From positions 47,682,695 through 47,746,694 of the forward strand of contig CM049316.1 of the NCBI GenBank assembly GCA_026874595.1: DNA of 64,000 nt, in the 5' to 3' direction. The notes beneath the pieces were generated by a model. The model was not told the DNA's origin. It made no database searches and saw only the letters and a list, made by a program, of their open reading frames with translations. Made by a program: the position numbers and the translations under genes. The DNA is from Sipunculus nudus (Eukaryota; Annelida; Sipuncula; Golfingiida; Sipunculidae). This document shows, piece after piece, positions 48,689 through 60,999 of this stretch (its first letter is position 1; the number at the start of each line of letters is the position of its first letter).

Positions 48689-50779
48689 TACAGGATAACA
48701 TGTTCAGGCATAGCCTGAACTTCCACAATGATCATGTTAAAATGACACCAGTTATAAAACAATTGAAATATAAAATGAGGCAAAATGAGAACAAGCATGC
48801 AATAATGCAACTTAATATATGTACAATATCAGATAATTAACCTTGAACACAGTATTGTATGGAACCTATGGAACAACCTTCTAATAAATCAGGTGCTCCT
48901 TACATTTAAAATGTGTGTATATCAAAGTAGAAAGGAATATAATACGAAAACAAGCAATTTAATGCCAGATTTTTTAAGGAGATTGAAATATATAAAGAAA
49001 ATTGAACATAGAATAGCAAAACAGAAATATAAGATTACTGCACATTTAGAAAAATGGGAAAAAATAAGGAAACATTTTTTCATTATTGGAAATACATAAT
49101 GAACACTCTTTTACTTCTCTGATGGTATGCATATTGCCTTATACAAGCTGAATACACGTTAATGGCAAGTTAATCAACAAAATCCCTCATAACATCTTAA
49201 TCATTCAATCTACTTTTACTAAGAAATGAACATTTGTGGGACATTTATATGTGTGCATGAACAACTTGTTGGTTAAGTTCTTCTGACTGTCTCAGGAATG
49301 TGTATAAATAAGATCGAGCATATCTAATGAACATACAGAAGATCTCGATATTTCTAAATTAAAACAACCATCCCTGGTATGTTTGATACATGGGTCGACT
49401 TTAAAGTTATGATTTCATAACATAATTTTACTTTTATTGGGAAATTTATTTGAAATTTACCCATATTCTTGCTTATACTCAGAAATATTTAGCAATAATC
49501 AATTCCTTCCATAGCAAGTAAAATTCAAAATACTGAACAAACCGATGAGACCCAAACAATGTCGACTGTGAAGCACAAGGGAACGCTATCAGATGGTGAC
49601 AATAATACATAATCAGTTTGTTCCCAGGACAGCAGATTGATGATGTGAAAAAAAAATAATTAAAATTTATTAAAATATATTTTAAGAAATCTGTAAAAAA
49701 AAAGGCTTGAATACACTTTCATAACCAAACAAACCCATAAAATTATTAGAAATATAGAAAAGACCACAAAATTTACCAAGCATAAACGGCAAGCTTATAT
49801 AAAGATCTATAAATGATCAAATTGTATACTGCAAATTCATACAAGCCTTTTGCTTATAAAACATCCATTTTGTCTAAATAATGAAAAAAAAAACCACACA
49901 CATACATGGGTCAAGGCATCAGTCAGTCTGACTTAGTTCTGTAACACTGTTGGGTCATTTTTTATTCAAATGTTGCATGATGACACGGCCATATTTGATG
50001 ATATACATTCTTTAATTATTTGTCATAATTTTCATCATGACTCCATAATAGGACAATGATCAAAAGAGTACATTGTATATGGTCCAATAACACATAAACG
50101 CGCCAATAAACACGAAAAAGGAGATCTTTCGCCATCAATATTGGTCGATATTGAACATATATATACACAATTATGGAAATGTCTGCCCAGCCAATCCTGA
50201 GAAAAGCTGTTCACAAACAGATGACAGCCGCGATGAGTGAGCCAAGTGTAACAGTGATTTTAAACTTTCCAGAAACATTTTGCTAACAATTGTTAATCAA
50301 AATTCAGAGTGTTTTTTTCTTTGTGTATTTGATAATATTTACAGCATTAACTAATAATTTCATGATCGTTGTTTTTATATCCGGCCAGAATCTTTCATTG
50401 AAACTCTCATTGGAAATGTTTTAAATATATTAAAATTTTCAGTTTTTTTTCACTTTTTTATTATCATAATCATGGAATGATCATATCTGTATCCAGGATG
50501 AACACCGCTGTTGACAACATTTCCAGAAACATGTAATTTAAAATCCGTCCAAAATACAGGTGGTGGTCGATGTCTATACACAAAGTTAAAACCAGGTATT
50601 TCTTACGAATACAAGATTGTATCATGCATCCATTGGGCCTTATATTAAAGATTTAGTGGTTTATCAAGGGTGGTTAAAATCTCCCCCTATGAATTCGTGT
50701 TGTTACGGAACCTAATATAAACAGATCACGTATTCGTGATGAACACAAATTCTGTAACGGGGAAAAAAAAATCAGATTC
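48136..50779. other. AT-rich non-coding DNA with (TA)n
   Basis: (TA)n at about 48631-48685. The rest has A/T runs but no gene, RNA or clear repeat. Confidence 0.5.
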
Positions 50780-51503
50780 TGTAACACTAGGCAGCGGGAA
50801 ATGTCTAGGGGAATGAATAAAGAAATCAGTGTTTTTTTGTTAACAAATAACCATAATTTATTCATAAAACAACCCTGACAATACAATACACTAAATCAAT
50901 ACAATTATACAGTATAACAGCGTTATAGCAAGAAGTCAATACAATCACACAGAAAGATAATGGTACAGTACCTGGATACCAATACCGTCACCACGATAAG
51001 TCCTTTTAATGTAAACTCTCGGAGAATGACAGTCCTGTGGAAAGTTCTTGCAACATCCAGAAAGTAAACTGAAGACCAAATGTATAAAATCCAGGAGAAA
51101 GTCTTAATGAAAATGTATAATTGCCGCATTCGTCGGATAAGGTCTTAGAATCTTACACACGCTTCTCCGTCCGCTGGAATCTGCTCTGCTGTCTGTCCTC
51201 TGGTTCTAAAAACCAGCCCTTTTATATTCCTTCACACCCCAAGGCGGGAATTTTCCACTTCTCGAACAGTCTATAAGGTCTTGCACAACACGCGTTTCAT
51301 GAATTCTCTAGAAAGACATGGCCGTGTGTCTCTACACACCAGGCTCATCACGTGACCCACGACCAGGCGTGAAAGCACAAGGCTCACATGACAACGAAAG
51401 TCCAACCAGTACGGATTAAACATAAAATGCAACACGCGGCCAGACACGAGTGCCACAACAGGAGTTACGCCCGTGTCACATAATAAAAAGAGTACCTGTA
51501 ACA
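50780..51503 (-). mobile_element. Solo LTR of an LTR retrotransposon
   Basis: The 724-bp segment starts TGTAACA and ends TGTAACA on the plus strand. On the minus strand it reads TGTTACAGG ... TGTTACA. In that orientation it has a TATA box TATAAAAGG (complement of 51218-51226) and an AATAAA signal (complement of 50857-50862) about 75 bases before the end, the U3-R-U5 order of an LTR. No gag, pol, primer-binding site or polypurine tract adjoins it, and the flanking 5-mers do not match, so it is probably an old solo LTR. Related TGTTACGG and TGTAACGG words lie at 50700 and 50753. Confidence 0.6.
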
Positions 51504-51889
51504 GTGTTCATCTGACTTTTTCTCTAGACCTAGTTGTATGATTTGTTAAATATATGTTATATTTTCCCACTCTACGAATCACAGTGTCTCAATATTATCA
51601 ACGTTTCGGGTCTTTTGCAGAATACCATTTCATTATTCTTGACATTAAATGACCTTTCTCTGTTTGCGCCTATCGCCGAGTCCTAATACTTTTAGACTTG
51701 ATAATCTTACTCTGGTCATTTTTATCAGTTCATTATATTTTATGACCACGGGATTGTGACTGGTGTGCCTTAATTGCTGTATCTGTTTACATGAGAGAAA
51801 AGCTGTAGAAACTTTTCCTTACACTTGGCCCAAGGAAATACGTTACTTTGTCTCTATATACTACCGTGGCTGATTTAGGACACAGAAAA
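51504..51889. other. Non-coding DNA
   Basis: Nothing recognised between the solo LTR and the palindromic repeat cluster. Confidence 0.4.
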
Positions 51890-53065
51890 AATATTTATCT
51901 CGAGATCTCGACATAACATCTCGAGATATCGACATAAAATTTCACAAAAGAAATTTATGCTGCAGAAAAAATATTTATCTCGAAATGTTAAGTGGAGATC
52001 TCGAGATATTATCTCGAGATCTCGAGATAAAATTTCAATGAAAAAAAAATAAGTCCACGTGGGTGTTGTACGAACCATTCGATGCTTTATTGACGTAAAG
52101 CAAAACAAAGTTAAAGGGACCGACTTCTATATCTGACGTCTGTCAAATAAACATAATCTTTGGAATCTTTCATAAAAATGAGCCGATCCCACGGTGTGAA
52201 GGTGGTGCCTTTTGTTTATATCCACGTGTTTATACCATGGGTCGGGGTGTGGGGGGGGGGTGCAAAAATGCCCACTGATCATAATAGAAAGCCTTCCGGC
52301 ATAAACATATGGCTTGAATTCAGAGAGTACAGAGTTCTGTAAATTATAAATATTGCATTGCTCCACATGCTCTAACGAACATCAACTAGGGATTTTTCGA
52401 TAACTGGTTTAAATGTTTTTTTCTGTATGTTAACACTGGCTCAAGTACCTTGTGTATAGGTAGCCTGTAGTTAAAATGTTTATACGTCAAAGTAGCGTTA
52501 TAAGAACCTTTCCCAGCAAGGGTTACCTTCATTCTTTAATATGTATATGCAGAGTTAGCCGGTATCACAAAATAATCATAAATAAGTCAGGTGAATAGTG
52601 GTTTTAAGACCAAAGCAGAGCATGTTGCTGAAGGAACATCATGATGAGAGATTAACGAAATATTTAAACCGTTTATTTATGAATATAAATCTTTATGAAG
52701 GTTGACTAAAGGTAATCTGAGCTATAGTTATAAATATAGTGGATCAAGATTGGTCTTTAGGGGCTGAAGCATCTCGAGATCTCGAGATAATTTTTTTTGC
52801 AGCAAAATATTTTTTTTTAAATTTATGTCGAGATCTCGAGATCTCGTTACTTGAGCTAATGTTAACATACAGAACAAAAATGTAACCAAGGTATTGAAAG
52901 ATCCCTAGGTGATGTTCGAGAAAGCAATGCAATATTTGTCCTTTACAGAACTGTTTACTCTCTGACGCCAGATGATTTTTTATAACGATCGGTGGCTATA
53001 TTTTATCTCGAGATCTCGAGATAATATATCGAGATCTCGACTTCACATCTTGAGATCTCGACTAA
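51890..53065. mobile_element. Inverted-repeat element with TCGAGATCTCGA palindrome clusters
   Basis: Palindromic cores TCGAGATCTCGA occur at 51900, 52014, 52774, 52828, 53008 and 53029, with near-copies at 51921 and 51993. Pairs 51900/51921, 51993/52014 and 53008/53029 are all exactly 21 bp apart. The core at 52014 extends to a perfect 22-bp palindrome (52009-52030). Between clusters, 52320-52450 and 52850-52972 are inverted copies (shared CTGTATGTTAACA and AATATTGCATTGCT words). A G-run lies at about 52250-52260. No protein is encoded; this looks like a foldback or nested MITE. Confidence 0.65.
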
Positions 53066-54669
53066 TAATTAATCATACAGAGTACAAAATATCAGCCCGG
53101 GTGTAGGCTCTTTACATACATGTATCTTAATCTATTTTATAATCGCTTAATTTACAAAAACAAGTCTGAATCACGAAGCCGTTTTCATTTTCAATAAAGC
53201 TTCGTTACACTTTCCACCGAAAAACAACAATTTTCCACGGGAAAATTGTTCCGTGGTGATTGTGGCGATTACGTGACAGGATATTGTCATTTTGACAACT
53301 TGCCCTACTATGTGCGCGTGTAAATTTAGATTTCTGACTCATGATAATGTTTTCAATGAGCCAGCATGTGCTCTTGTTAACATCGCTATCGCATCCGATA
53401 TGTTTTCACCTAGTTTTTTTCTCAACCGTTCTTATTGCATGGATGTTAATCTAAAACTAAATAGCAAAACTGAATCTAACACAGATACCGAATATACATA
53501 AGAAAAAATATAACCAGCCTGAGGCGAAGTTAGGGTACAAAGTGGTTTTCATACCCTGTAAAAACTGATGGTTAAAACAACCACTATATGCGTTTAGGTA
53601 GAAATGCTTCCAAACAAATATAACTCTCCCAATCTATAAAAATTTATTGAGGTCAGCCAAACAAGGTGTTTTATGACATCATCGTAACATCAAATGAGTC
53701 AGTTTAGTTTTGTTATTTCAATGCCCAATGATCACTTGTAGGTATTTTGCAATGACCAAGGCTGGCATCTGAAACACGTTTTACTTTTTCAAATAAACCC
53801 ACAGATCAGTATTTAATATCTTAGTTGACAAACCAAAGATGAGATTACTTGACAAATGTCTAGTACAAAAGAATGTCAAATGTATATGATAGCTTTGAGA
53901 GAGCCCTGAATATAATATTGAAATATAGAAAACAGACAACAAATTGTAGGTGCCTGGACTCGTCTTAACCAACCTGAACAGGTATCGATTTGAGGCGAAC
54001 ACTCATAAAAACTGCTTGTGAGCCCTGCTGCAGAAATATTATAACCAGGTATGGTCGACACATATTTTCACGCATAAGCAGAACATTAGTTAAAGGTTTA
54101 AAGCTGTATAAATCAGGGACAAATATGTAGCTCCAAAATTGTCGGTAGGCCTTTACAGAATTATACTGATTGCTGATGAAAACTGTGAAATAGACACATG
54201 CACATAAGAGCGGGCTGTGCTGTTGTCGCTCATATTTAAAATTGTACTGTATTTTGACTTATTTAGTTCTAAAAAGGAGTTTCTGTACATTTAAGGACGT
54301 CACAAACAACAAATACGAACAGAAAATTCTAACATTTCGAATTTTTTTTTTATCGCACTGAATACAAGCGCACGGGAATAACGTACATCGAAATTCTGTT
54401 GTTCCTTCTCTCTCTCGACTTTTCTGCTCGTAGGGTGTTTTCCAGAGTTTTTCTTCTTGAAGAAGTTGAACCAATGTAACATTTATTAATTCAACTTGTC
54501 AATTTTATTCTTAATCAAATCTATGAATACTGATTAAATATATATTCGCCTATCTTATGATTCTGTGGGATCTGTATTCGGAACGTCGATGGTTGAGATA
54601 GAGCCTCACTACAAGAAGTAATGTCTATATAATAATTAATGTCCATCAGGTCACAGTATATAGTTTGGA
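53066..54669. other. Non-coding DNA with a strong hairpin
   Basis: AACAATTTTCC (53226-53236) and GGAAAATTGTT (53240-53250) form an 11-bp perfect stem with a 3-base loop. CTAACTTCG- and TACAAAG-type repeat debris follows. No gene recognised. Confidence 0.45.
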
Positions 54670-54999
54670 CAGTGGCGTGTATTTATCTTCAAGGGGGGGT
54701 GGGTGACAGATGGGACAACTTTTTATATACAAATTACAATTTATACTACAATTAAGTTTAACGTGCTTTTTTTAAGTGTTATGTTTCCAGTATATGTCAA
54801 TTCAAAACCAGGTTTTGATATTTATTATATCCTAGTACACTCAGAAATAAAACCAAAGTCTATAATTCTAATTATTAATATATTTCATTTCAATTATATA
54901 AATATTAATCTCTGAATATCAGTGGGATGATCACATTAACCCCACACCCCTTGCTGAAACGTAGGGGATATATACATCCCCCCTATATTGACGCCCCTG
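54670..54999. mobile_element. Short hAT-like MITE
   Basis: 330 bp with the left end CAGTGGCGTGTATTTATC and the right end (complement) CAGGGGCGTCAATATAGG, both followed by G-runs. The flanking 8-mers AGTTTGGA and AGCTCGGA agree at six positions, consistent with an aged 8-bp hAT target duplication. The interior is AT-rich and non-coding. Confidence 0.6.
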
Positions 55000-55169
55000 A
55001 GCTCGGATTCCCGACTGTTTGTATATCTTATGCGAGTTCAGTTTCGGCGATTCCAATATTTGGAACGAAAAAAGTAAAATAAAGGGACAAATGCACATGG
55101 ATATTCTGCAAATATCGCGCATGGATATTTTGCAAATGATCAAGCAAACCTCATACTAAAGATTCATCA

Positions 55170-55236
<67 letters not shown>

Positions 55237-55795
55237 TAATAAATCTTAAACTAAACAGAGCAGTACTTTTGTTTCAATTCGTTTCAGTTGACCCTAGATC
55301 GGAATCTAAATCATTATTAAACGGCAAAAAACAATTATAGATTGAAGTGAATCATGTATCTAATTTTGATACATTTAATATGTGTGAAGGAACTGGTGCT
55401 AGTGTTGCTAAAAATGTATTCAAGGTAAACAATCATTCATTATTGCAGGGAAATCTGTTGAAGAGATATTTTGATAACTGTATGAATTTTCATGCAAAAA
55501 CAGCAAATATTTTGATATTGCAATATTTTGGTATCCGTGAAAACGAAAGGGGAACAAAAGAATGTAGTAACTGATTTTGCAAAGGAATGACACTTCAGTA
55601 TTTTGTATTTTTTTTACAAAATTTTGTTTGTCACTTTGTAATAGGGCCTTCAAATAAAGAAAAGGGAAGCCCCTTGTTATGAAATCGTCTACAATCGTCT
55701 GACCAAATCGCATGTCAACACATAATATTGCACGTGATAAGGTAAACAACCCTTGAAAAACATGAACAGAGAGGCGATGTGTTGAATTATTTTGG
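55000..55795. repeat. (TA)n microsatellite and unique AT-rich DNA
   Basis: (TA)n of about 62 bp at 55171-55232. Nothing recognised from 55233 to 55795. Confidence 0.7.
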
Positions 55796-56935
55796 AAAGC
55801 AATGATGGAGATATAAACGCCACTTCCGAGAAAGCAGAATGATGAAAATATAAACGCGATCACCAAGTAAGCATAATGATGAAAATCTAAACGCACCACC
55901 AGAAAGCATAATGATGAAAATCTAAACGCGACCACCAAGAAAGCAAAATGATGAAAATATAAACGCGACCACCAAGAAAGCATAATGATGAATATATAAA
56001 CGCAACCACCAGGAAAGCAGAATGATGAAAATATAAACGCCACTACCAAGAACGCAGAATTATGAAAATAAAACGTCACCTCCAAGAAAGCAGAATGATG
56101 AAAGTATAACCGCCACTACCAACATAGCAAAATGCTGAAAATAATCAAAATATAAACGCCACTTCCGAGAAAGCAGAATGATGAAAATATAAACGCGACC
56201 ACCAAGAAAGCAGAATGATGAAAAAATAAACGCCACTACCAAGAACGCAGAATTATGAAAATAAAACGTCACCTCCATGAAAGCAGAATGATGAAAGTAT
56301 AACCGCCACTACCAAGATCGCAGAATGCAGAAAATAATCAAAATATTAACGCAACTTCCGAGAAAGCAGAATTATGAAAATATAAACGCGGCCACCAAGA
56401 AAGCATAATGATGGAAATATGAACGCCACTACCAAGAACGCAGCATTATGAAATTAAAACGTCATCTCCAAGAAAGCAGAATGATGAAATTATAACCGTC
56501 ACTGTACCAAGATAGCAGAATGCTGAAAATAATGAAAATGTTAACGCCACTACCAAGAAAGCAGAATGATGGAAATTTAAGCGCAACCACCAAGAAAGCA
56601 GAATGCTGAAAATAATCAAAATATTAACGCCACTACCAAGATAGCAGAATGATGAAATTATAAACGTCACTTCCAAGAAAGCAGAATGATGAAAATATAA
56701 GCGCCACTACCAAGATAGCAGAATGCAGAAAATAATCAAAATATTAACGCCACTACCAAGAAAGCAGAATGATGGAAATTTATGCGCAACCATCAAGAAA
56801 ACAGAATGCTGAAAATAATCAAAATATTAACGCCACTACCAAGAAAGAAGAATGATGAAATTATAAACGCCACCAACAAGAAAGCAGAATGATGAAAATA
56901 TAAACACAACTGACGGAAAGATAAAACTATAGCAA
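55796..56935. repeat. 37-bp minisatellite, ~30 copies
   Basis: Unit AAGCAGAATGATGAAAATAT followed by AAACGCCACTACCAAG, with alternation of GCCACTACC, GCGACCACC and GCAACCACC. Some units carry an extra AATAATCAAAATATT insert, giving a longer period toward the right. The 221-codon minus-strand ORF within it is a repeat artefact. Confidence 0.95.
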
Positions 56936-58090
56936 GAACTGCCCAAAAAGGCAGAAAAATGAAAATATAATGGATATGATTTTTTCTGACGTTGGAACTT
57001 CAGTGTTTTATCAGTTTGTATATATATATATGGAAGGCAGAACAAACTAAATTAAAATATAGTCATTTTTACCTAAATACATATCTCTGAAGTAATACAA
57101 ATGCTTGCTTCCATTTGAACATATTTGGAATATATTTTATTCTTGTTGTATATATTTTGTGCGTATTATATATTTGCTAGAATATTTTAACCTGTCATTC
57201 CATGCTATCTTTTCCCGTCTAAAATCTAAATTGCTAATAGGTAATTTGGCCAATTAAAATGAGATTGATTTTGAAAATACCTTAAGGGCCTTACAGCTGT
57301 TACATGCTATTGCATTGATAAAATGTGTATAATTCTGGGTTTATTCTTAGAACCTCTCTGTTATTCAGTGCTGGGAACCAATATACTGTCAGTATCGGTC
57401 ATCTTGAGACCTCCTTTGTTAATTTAACCTTATTACTTTGTCACTTTTATTCCAACCCTTATGTCTGGACATTTCACAGGCTATTAGGTCCATTTAACTA
57501 TAGTTTCCTAGTTTTTTTTCCCTCGAAGTATTTTCTAGTTTTGGTTTAAGTGATATTTAAAAATTGTTATTTTTGCAGTGTCAGTGTGGCTTTATGTGGA
57601 TGCTGGCGATATTTAATTCTCTCTGCGTAATCAGTATTTTAAATTTTTTTTCAAGAATTTCATCAGATATTAATTACACGTTTTTCTGATGATTGCCATC
57701 CATGCTACACACATTAAAATATAACTTTCGGTATAACAAAACACTGTGTTAACACGAAGACCGTTGCACCACCAGTTTTATGCTGCTAAAGAAAACTGGT
57801 ATAAAACATAAATATAAACATCACAAATTGTAAAGTATAGTCCATGCATCAAACAAGGAACCCATGGTCCATGTCGCTCAGCTGAAGTTTGGAAAACTTA
57901 AGGAAATGCAAAATATACTCATTTTTTGTTTATATATATTTATATATATATTAGATATATAAGCATTTGAAAAACTAAGAGGAAACGTCCCTGCTAACTG
58001 GTGATAATCAAATATCGATTATATGTTAACCGAACCAATAATGTGCACTTTTCATGGACTAAATCAAAGATGCAGGAGCATTTCATGATC
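56936..58090. other. AT-rich DNA, nothing recognised
   Basis: No gene or repeat recognised. Confidence 0.45.
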
Positions 58091-58157
58091 CAGTGGCGGA
58101 TCAAGAGGGGGAGCTTTGGGGGCTGAAGCCCCCCCCCCCCCCCCCCGTAAACCACTG
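58091..58157. repeat. CAGTGGCGGATC fragment with long C-run
   Basis: Begins CAGTGGCGGATC and ends ACCACTG, with GGGGGCTGAAG and a C-run of about 18 (58129-58146) between. Probably both ends of a hAT-like element collapsed together, or a single-end remnant. No target duplication. Confidence 0.4.
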
Positions 58158-58303
58158 TTATAGGCCTTTTTATCAGATAAATATGTATATCTATGCGTTA
58201 TGTCCTTGTGTCATTTGCATTATTTTATTTATAATTGCCATATAGCATTAAACTACGGAAGCGTATTGCTGCCACCTGGTAAAAGAAAAATTAATTATTT
58301 ATC

Positions 58304-58504
58304 TCGTACGTACGACATACTATCTCGTACGTACGACATATTATCTCGTACGTACGACATAGTATCTCGTACGTACGACATACTATCTCGTACGTACGAC
58401 ATACTATCTCGTACGTACGACATATTATCTCGTCCGTACGACATATTATCTCGTACGTACGACATAATATCTCGTACGTATGACATATTATCTCGTACGT
58501 ACGA
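58304..58504. repeat. Array of ten 21-bp palindrome-bearing units
   Basis: Ten copies of TCGTACGTACGA at exact 21-bp steps from 58304, spaced by CATA(C/T/G/A)TATC. Two cores carry a single change (CGTCCGTA and CGTATGA). An ORF of about 144 codons through it is an artefact of the 21-bp period. Confidence 0.97.
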
Positions 58505-59622
58505 CATAATAAATCTTACGGATCTGATTCATAGACTAAACAACATTCCAACACATATATGTATAAGCAATATGTATATGTTAAATAATGTATGTTTTCA
58601 CATTAACTATATATACAACATCTCCAACTCCTAGCAAACCGCAGGCACACACACATATATCTATTTATTTATAGTATATATTTAAATGCTATTTTTCACA
58701 TAAGATTCACAATATTTGTGTGTTGAGGTTTCTGTAATATTTCAAGCAAGCGAAATATACATCAAATCGTCGTCTGACAGTCATATACAGAACTCTCGTT
58801 TTAAGACAGGTGATTAAATAATGTTAGCAGTATATGATGTATATAATAGTGAGCCTGTCATAATGTAAATAAGAAACAAATCTTGCCTTTGCCAAACTGA
58901 AACTACTTTTTTGGAGAAAGAAGGGTTCGGTCAGGAGGTACAGCTCCCAAATGACCTATTTTTAAGTAACTGAGAATGCATAATTGTGAGGCAGGTTTCT
59001 AATATTCTAAAATGATCTGTCTAATAACTAGATTTATACATAACGCATCGTGTAGTTAATCTTTTAAAGTATTTAATGCCTATACAGCCATGGATATGAT
59101 TGGTGGGTAGCTGAACAGACAACAATCCATTTAATGGGGTACGTATAATTTTTATTTTGAACTAAATTATAAAAAAAAAATATTAAAAACTATCACTCAT
59201 GGACGTGCGATTAATCTGTGACAGAAGAATACGAAATTCTAAAATAAGTCTTAACCTCATATGTCAGGCTGAAGTGGTGGTTAAATCTACACCTCAGATT
59301 TGTCTCATTTGCGGATTGGTAAAAGATCTTGTATGTGTTACATGTACGTGTAACTCGCCCTTCTGTAAACGGCATGAAGTTCAACTTATGGGATCAAGCA
59401 CTTCGTTTCATAATATATGAATCATGAACCTCTCCTAATGGACATCTCTGTATTACATAACCTCTATAAGTGTCTGTTAAGTGTTTACATAAGAAGGCCG
59501 GGTGACCAGAGGAAAGATCTTGGTCGCGCACATGCGACAATTATAAAAAGGAAAAGAAAAATGAAAGAAGAAACACCTACAGAAGCTTGAAAACCCTTGA
59601 ATTGTAAATTTATGCTGTACCA

Positions 59623-59636
59623 CCACCAGGTGGCGT
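59623..59636 (+). promoter_or_regulatory. CTCF-like motif at MITE end (left copy)
   Basis: CCACCAGGTGGCGT matches the CTCF core (CCRSYAGRKGGCRS) at 13 of 14 positions. The complementary-orientation site in the right copy is ACGCCACCTGGTGG at 60232-60245, also 13 of 14. Sites at the outer ends match 12 of 14. Confidence 0.3.
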
Positions 59637-59893
59637 GAGAACTGTGTTTGTCTCGTTTCTAATCGATTGGTCTCGTTTCTAAATTTTATTTCCATTTTAA
59701 ATTTGCCATATAAGCATAGGAATCTCCTTCAAGTAACAATAACTAATTGTGTCTCTTGTACATGTCGGGATATTTTATCTGGTCAAACAAGAACCTCTGA
59801 TAGACATTACATGTATTACTAATGACATTAATAGTATCCACCAGCTAAGCCATTCTAACACAGCGCTGGTATTATATCCCAATCTTTCAGTCT

Positions 59894-60020
<127 letters not shown>

Positions 60021-60231
60021 GAGCCGATTGTATGGTAGAGAATTTAAATGAAAAAAGGACCTATTAACATTTTACAAACCAGGTATTTTGAGTATACATA
60101 AGAATACAATTTAGTCTCCTTAAACTATTACGGTATCTTTCAATATTTCGTTCTTTGTTTGCTTTCTCTTGTATACAAGAGGAAAAAATACTTGCCCCGG
60201 CGCGATCAATGAGGAAAAACCAACAGCGCTC

Positions 60232-60990
60232 ACGCCACCTGGTGGCCGTAAAAATAAACTTCACAAATCAAGGTTTTTCAAGCTTTTTTGGGTGTTTTTT
60301 ATGTCATGTTTCTTCTTTTTTTAATGATTGTCGCTGCGCTAAACTAAGATCTTGCTTCTGGTCACGCGGACTTGTTATAGTTAACCGACAAAGGTGCACT
60401 GTGTTTACTCACACATAGAACCATAATAACGTATACAAAACCGGTAAACAGGATATATTAAGCCCGTGTATCGGCATGGATTTGCTGAACAACTTTCGTA
60501 TTCAGCCAAAATGAGTTAACAACGTGAGACAAAACACATATCAGTATAAAAGAATATGAACCTTGAGTATCAATATAGAGGTGTCTGTAATACAGAGATG
60601 CCCGTTAGGAGAGGTTCCTGATTCATATATTATGAAACAAAGTGCTTGATCTCATCAGTTGAACTTCGTGCCGTTTACAGTAGGGCGAGTGACACTGTGC
60701 GTTATGTCATAAATCTAGTTCTTATACAGTTCAATTTTGGAATATAAGAAACCTACCTCACATATATCCATTTAACATATATATATATATATAATGCTTA
60801 TACATATATCAGTAGGCCCGTTGTGTATTCTGTGAATCAGATGCGTAAGATTAATTATGTCGTACGTACGAGATAATATGTCGTACGTACGAGATAATAT
60901 GTCGTACGTACGAGATAGTATGTCGTACGTACGAGATAGTATGTCGTACGTACGAGATAAATAATTTATTTTTCTTTTACCAGGTGGCAG
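60232..60990 (-). mobile_element. Right copy of the inverted MITE pair, with 5 palindromic 21-bp repeats
   Basis: Inverted copy of the element at 58265-59640. It begins ACGCCACCTGGTGGCC (60232) and ends TTTTACCAGGTGGCAGC (near 60985), with five TCGTACGTACGA cores at 60860, 60881, 60902, 60923 and 60944. The outer flank AATACGCTTCCGTA mirrors TACGGAAGCGTATT of the left copy. It is shorter, lacking two inserts of the left copy, and its array has half as many units. Both copies are complete end to end, so two insertions, or one insertion followed by inverted duplication, are possible. Confidence 0.75.
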
Positions 60991-60999
60991 CAATACGCT

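Larger units (their letters stand above)
58265..59640 (+). mobile_element. Left copy of an inverted MITE pair, with 10 palindromic 21-bp repeats
   Basis: Starts near GCTGCCACCTGGTAAAAG (58268) and ends near CCACCAGGTGGCGTG (59623), so GCCACCTGGT is repeated inverted at its two ends. Near the left end are ten 21-bp units with core TCGTACGTACGA (58304 to 58504), the central 8-10 bases being rigidly conserved. After the array come unique segments that match the right copy in reverse: CTTACGGATCTGATTC, TTTCTAATATTCTAAAAT, TAACTCGCCCTTCTG, GATCAAGCACTT and AAGCTTGAAAA. Compared with the right copy it carries two extra segments (about 58600-58980 and 59070-59340). No transposase. Confidence 0.75.

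Noticed and set aside
55420-56085. 221-codon minus-strand ORF with a hydrophobic, membrane-like repeat
   Set aside because: It lies inside the 37-bp minisatellite for most of its length; a non-multiple-of-three unit with few stops explains it, and it has no known domain.
55796-58504. CRISPR-like arrays
   Set aside because: Repeats are directly tandem with no unique spacers, and the genome is clearly animal.
58200-58634. 144-codon ORF with a seven-residue protein repeat
   Set aside because: The 21-bp DNA array is exactly seven codons, so any stop-free frame gives such a repeat; both strands are open.
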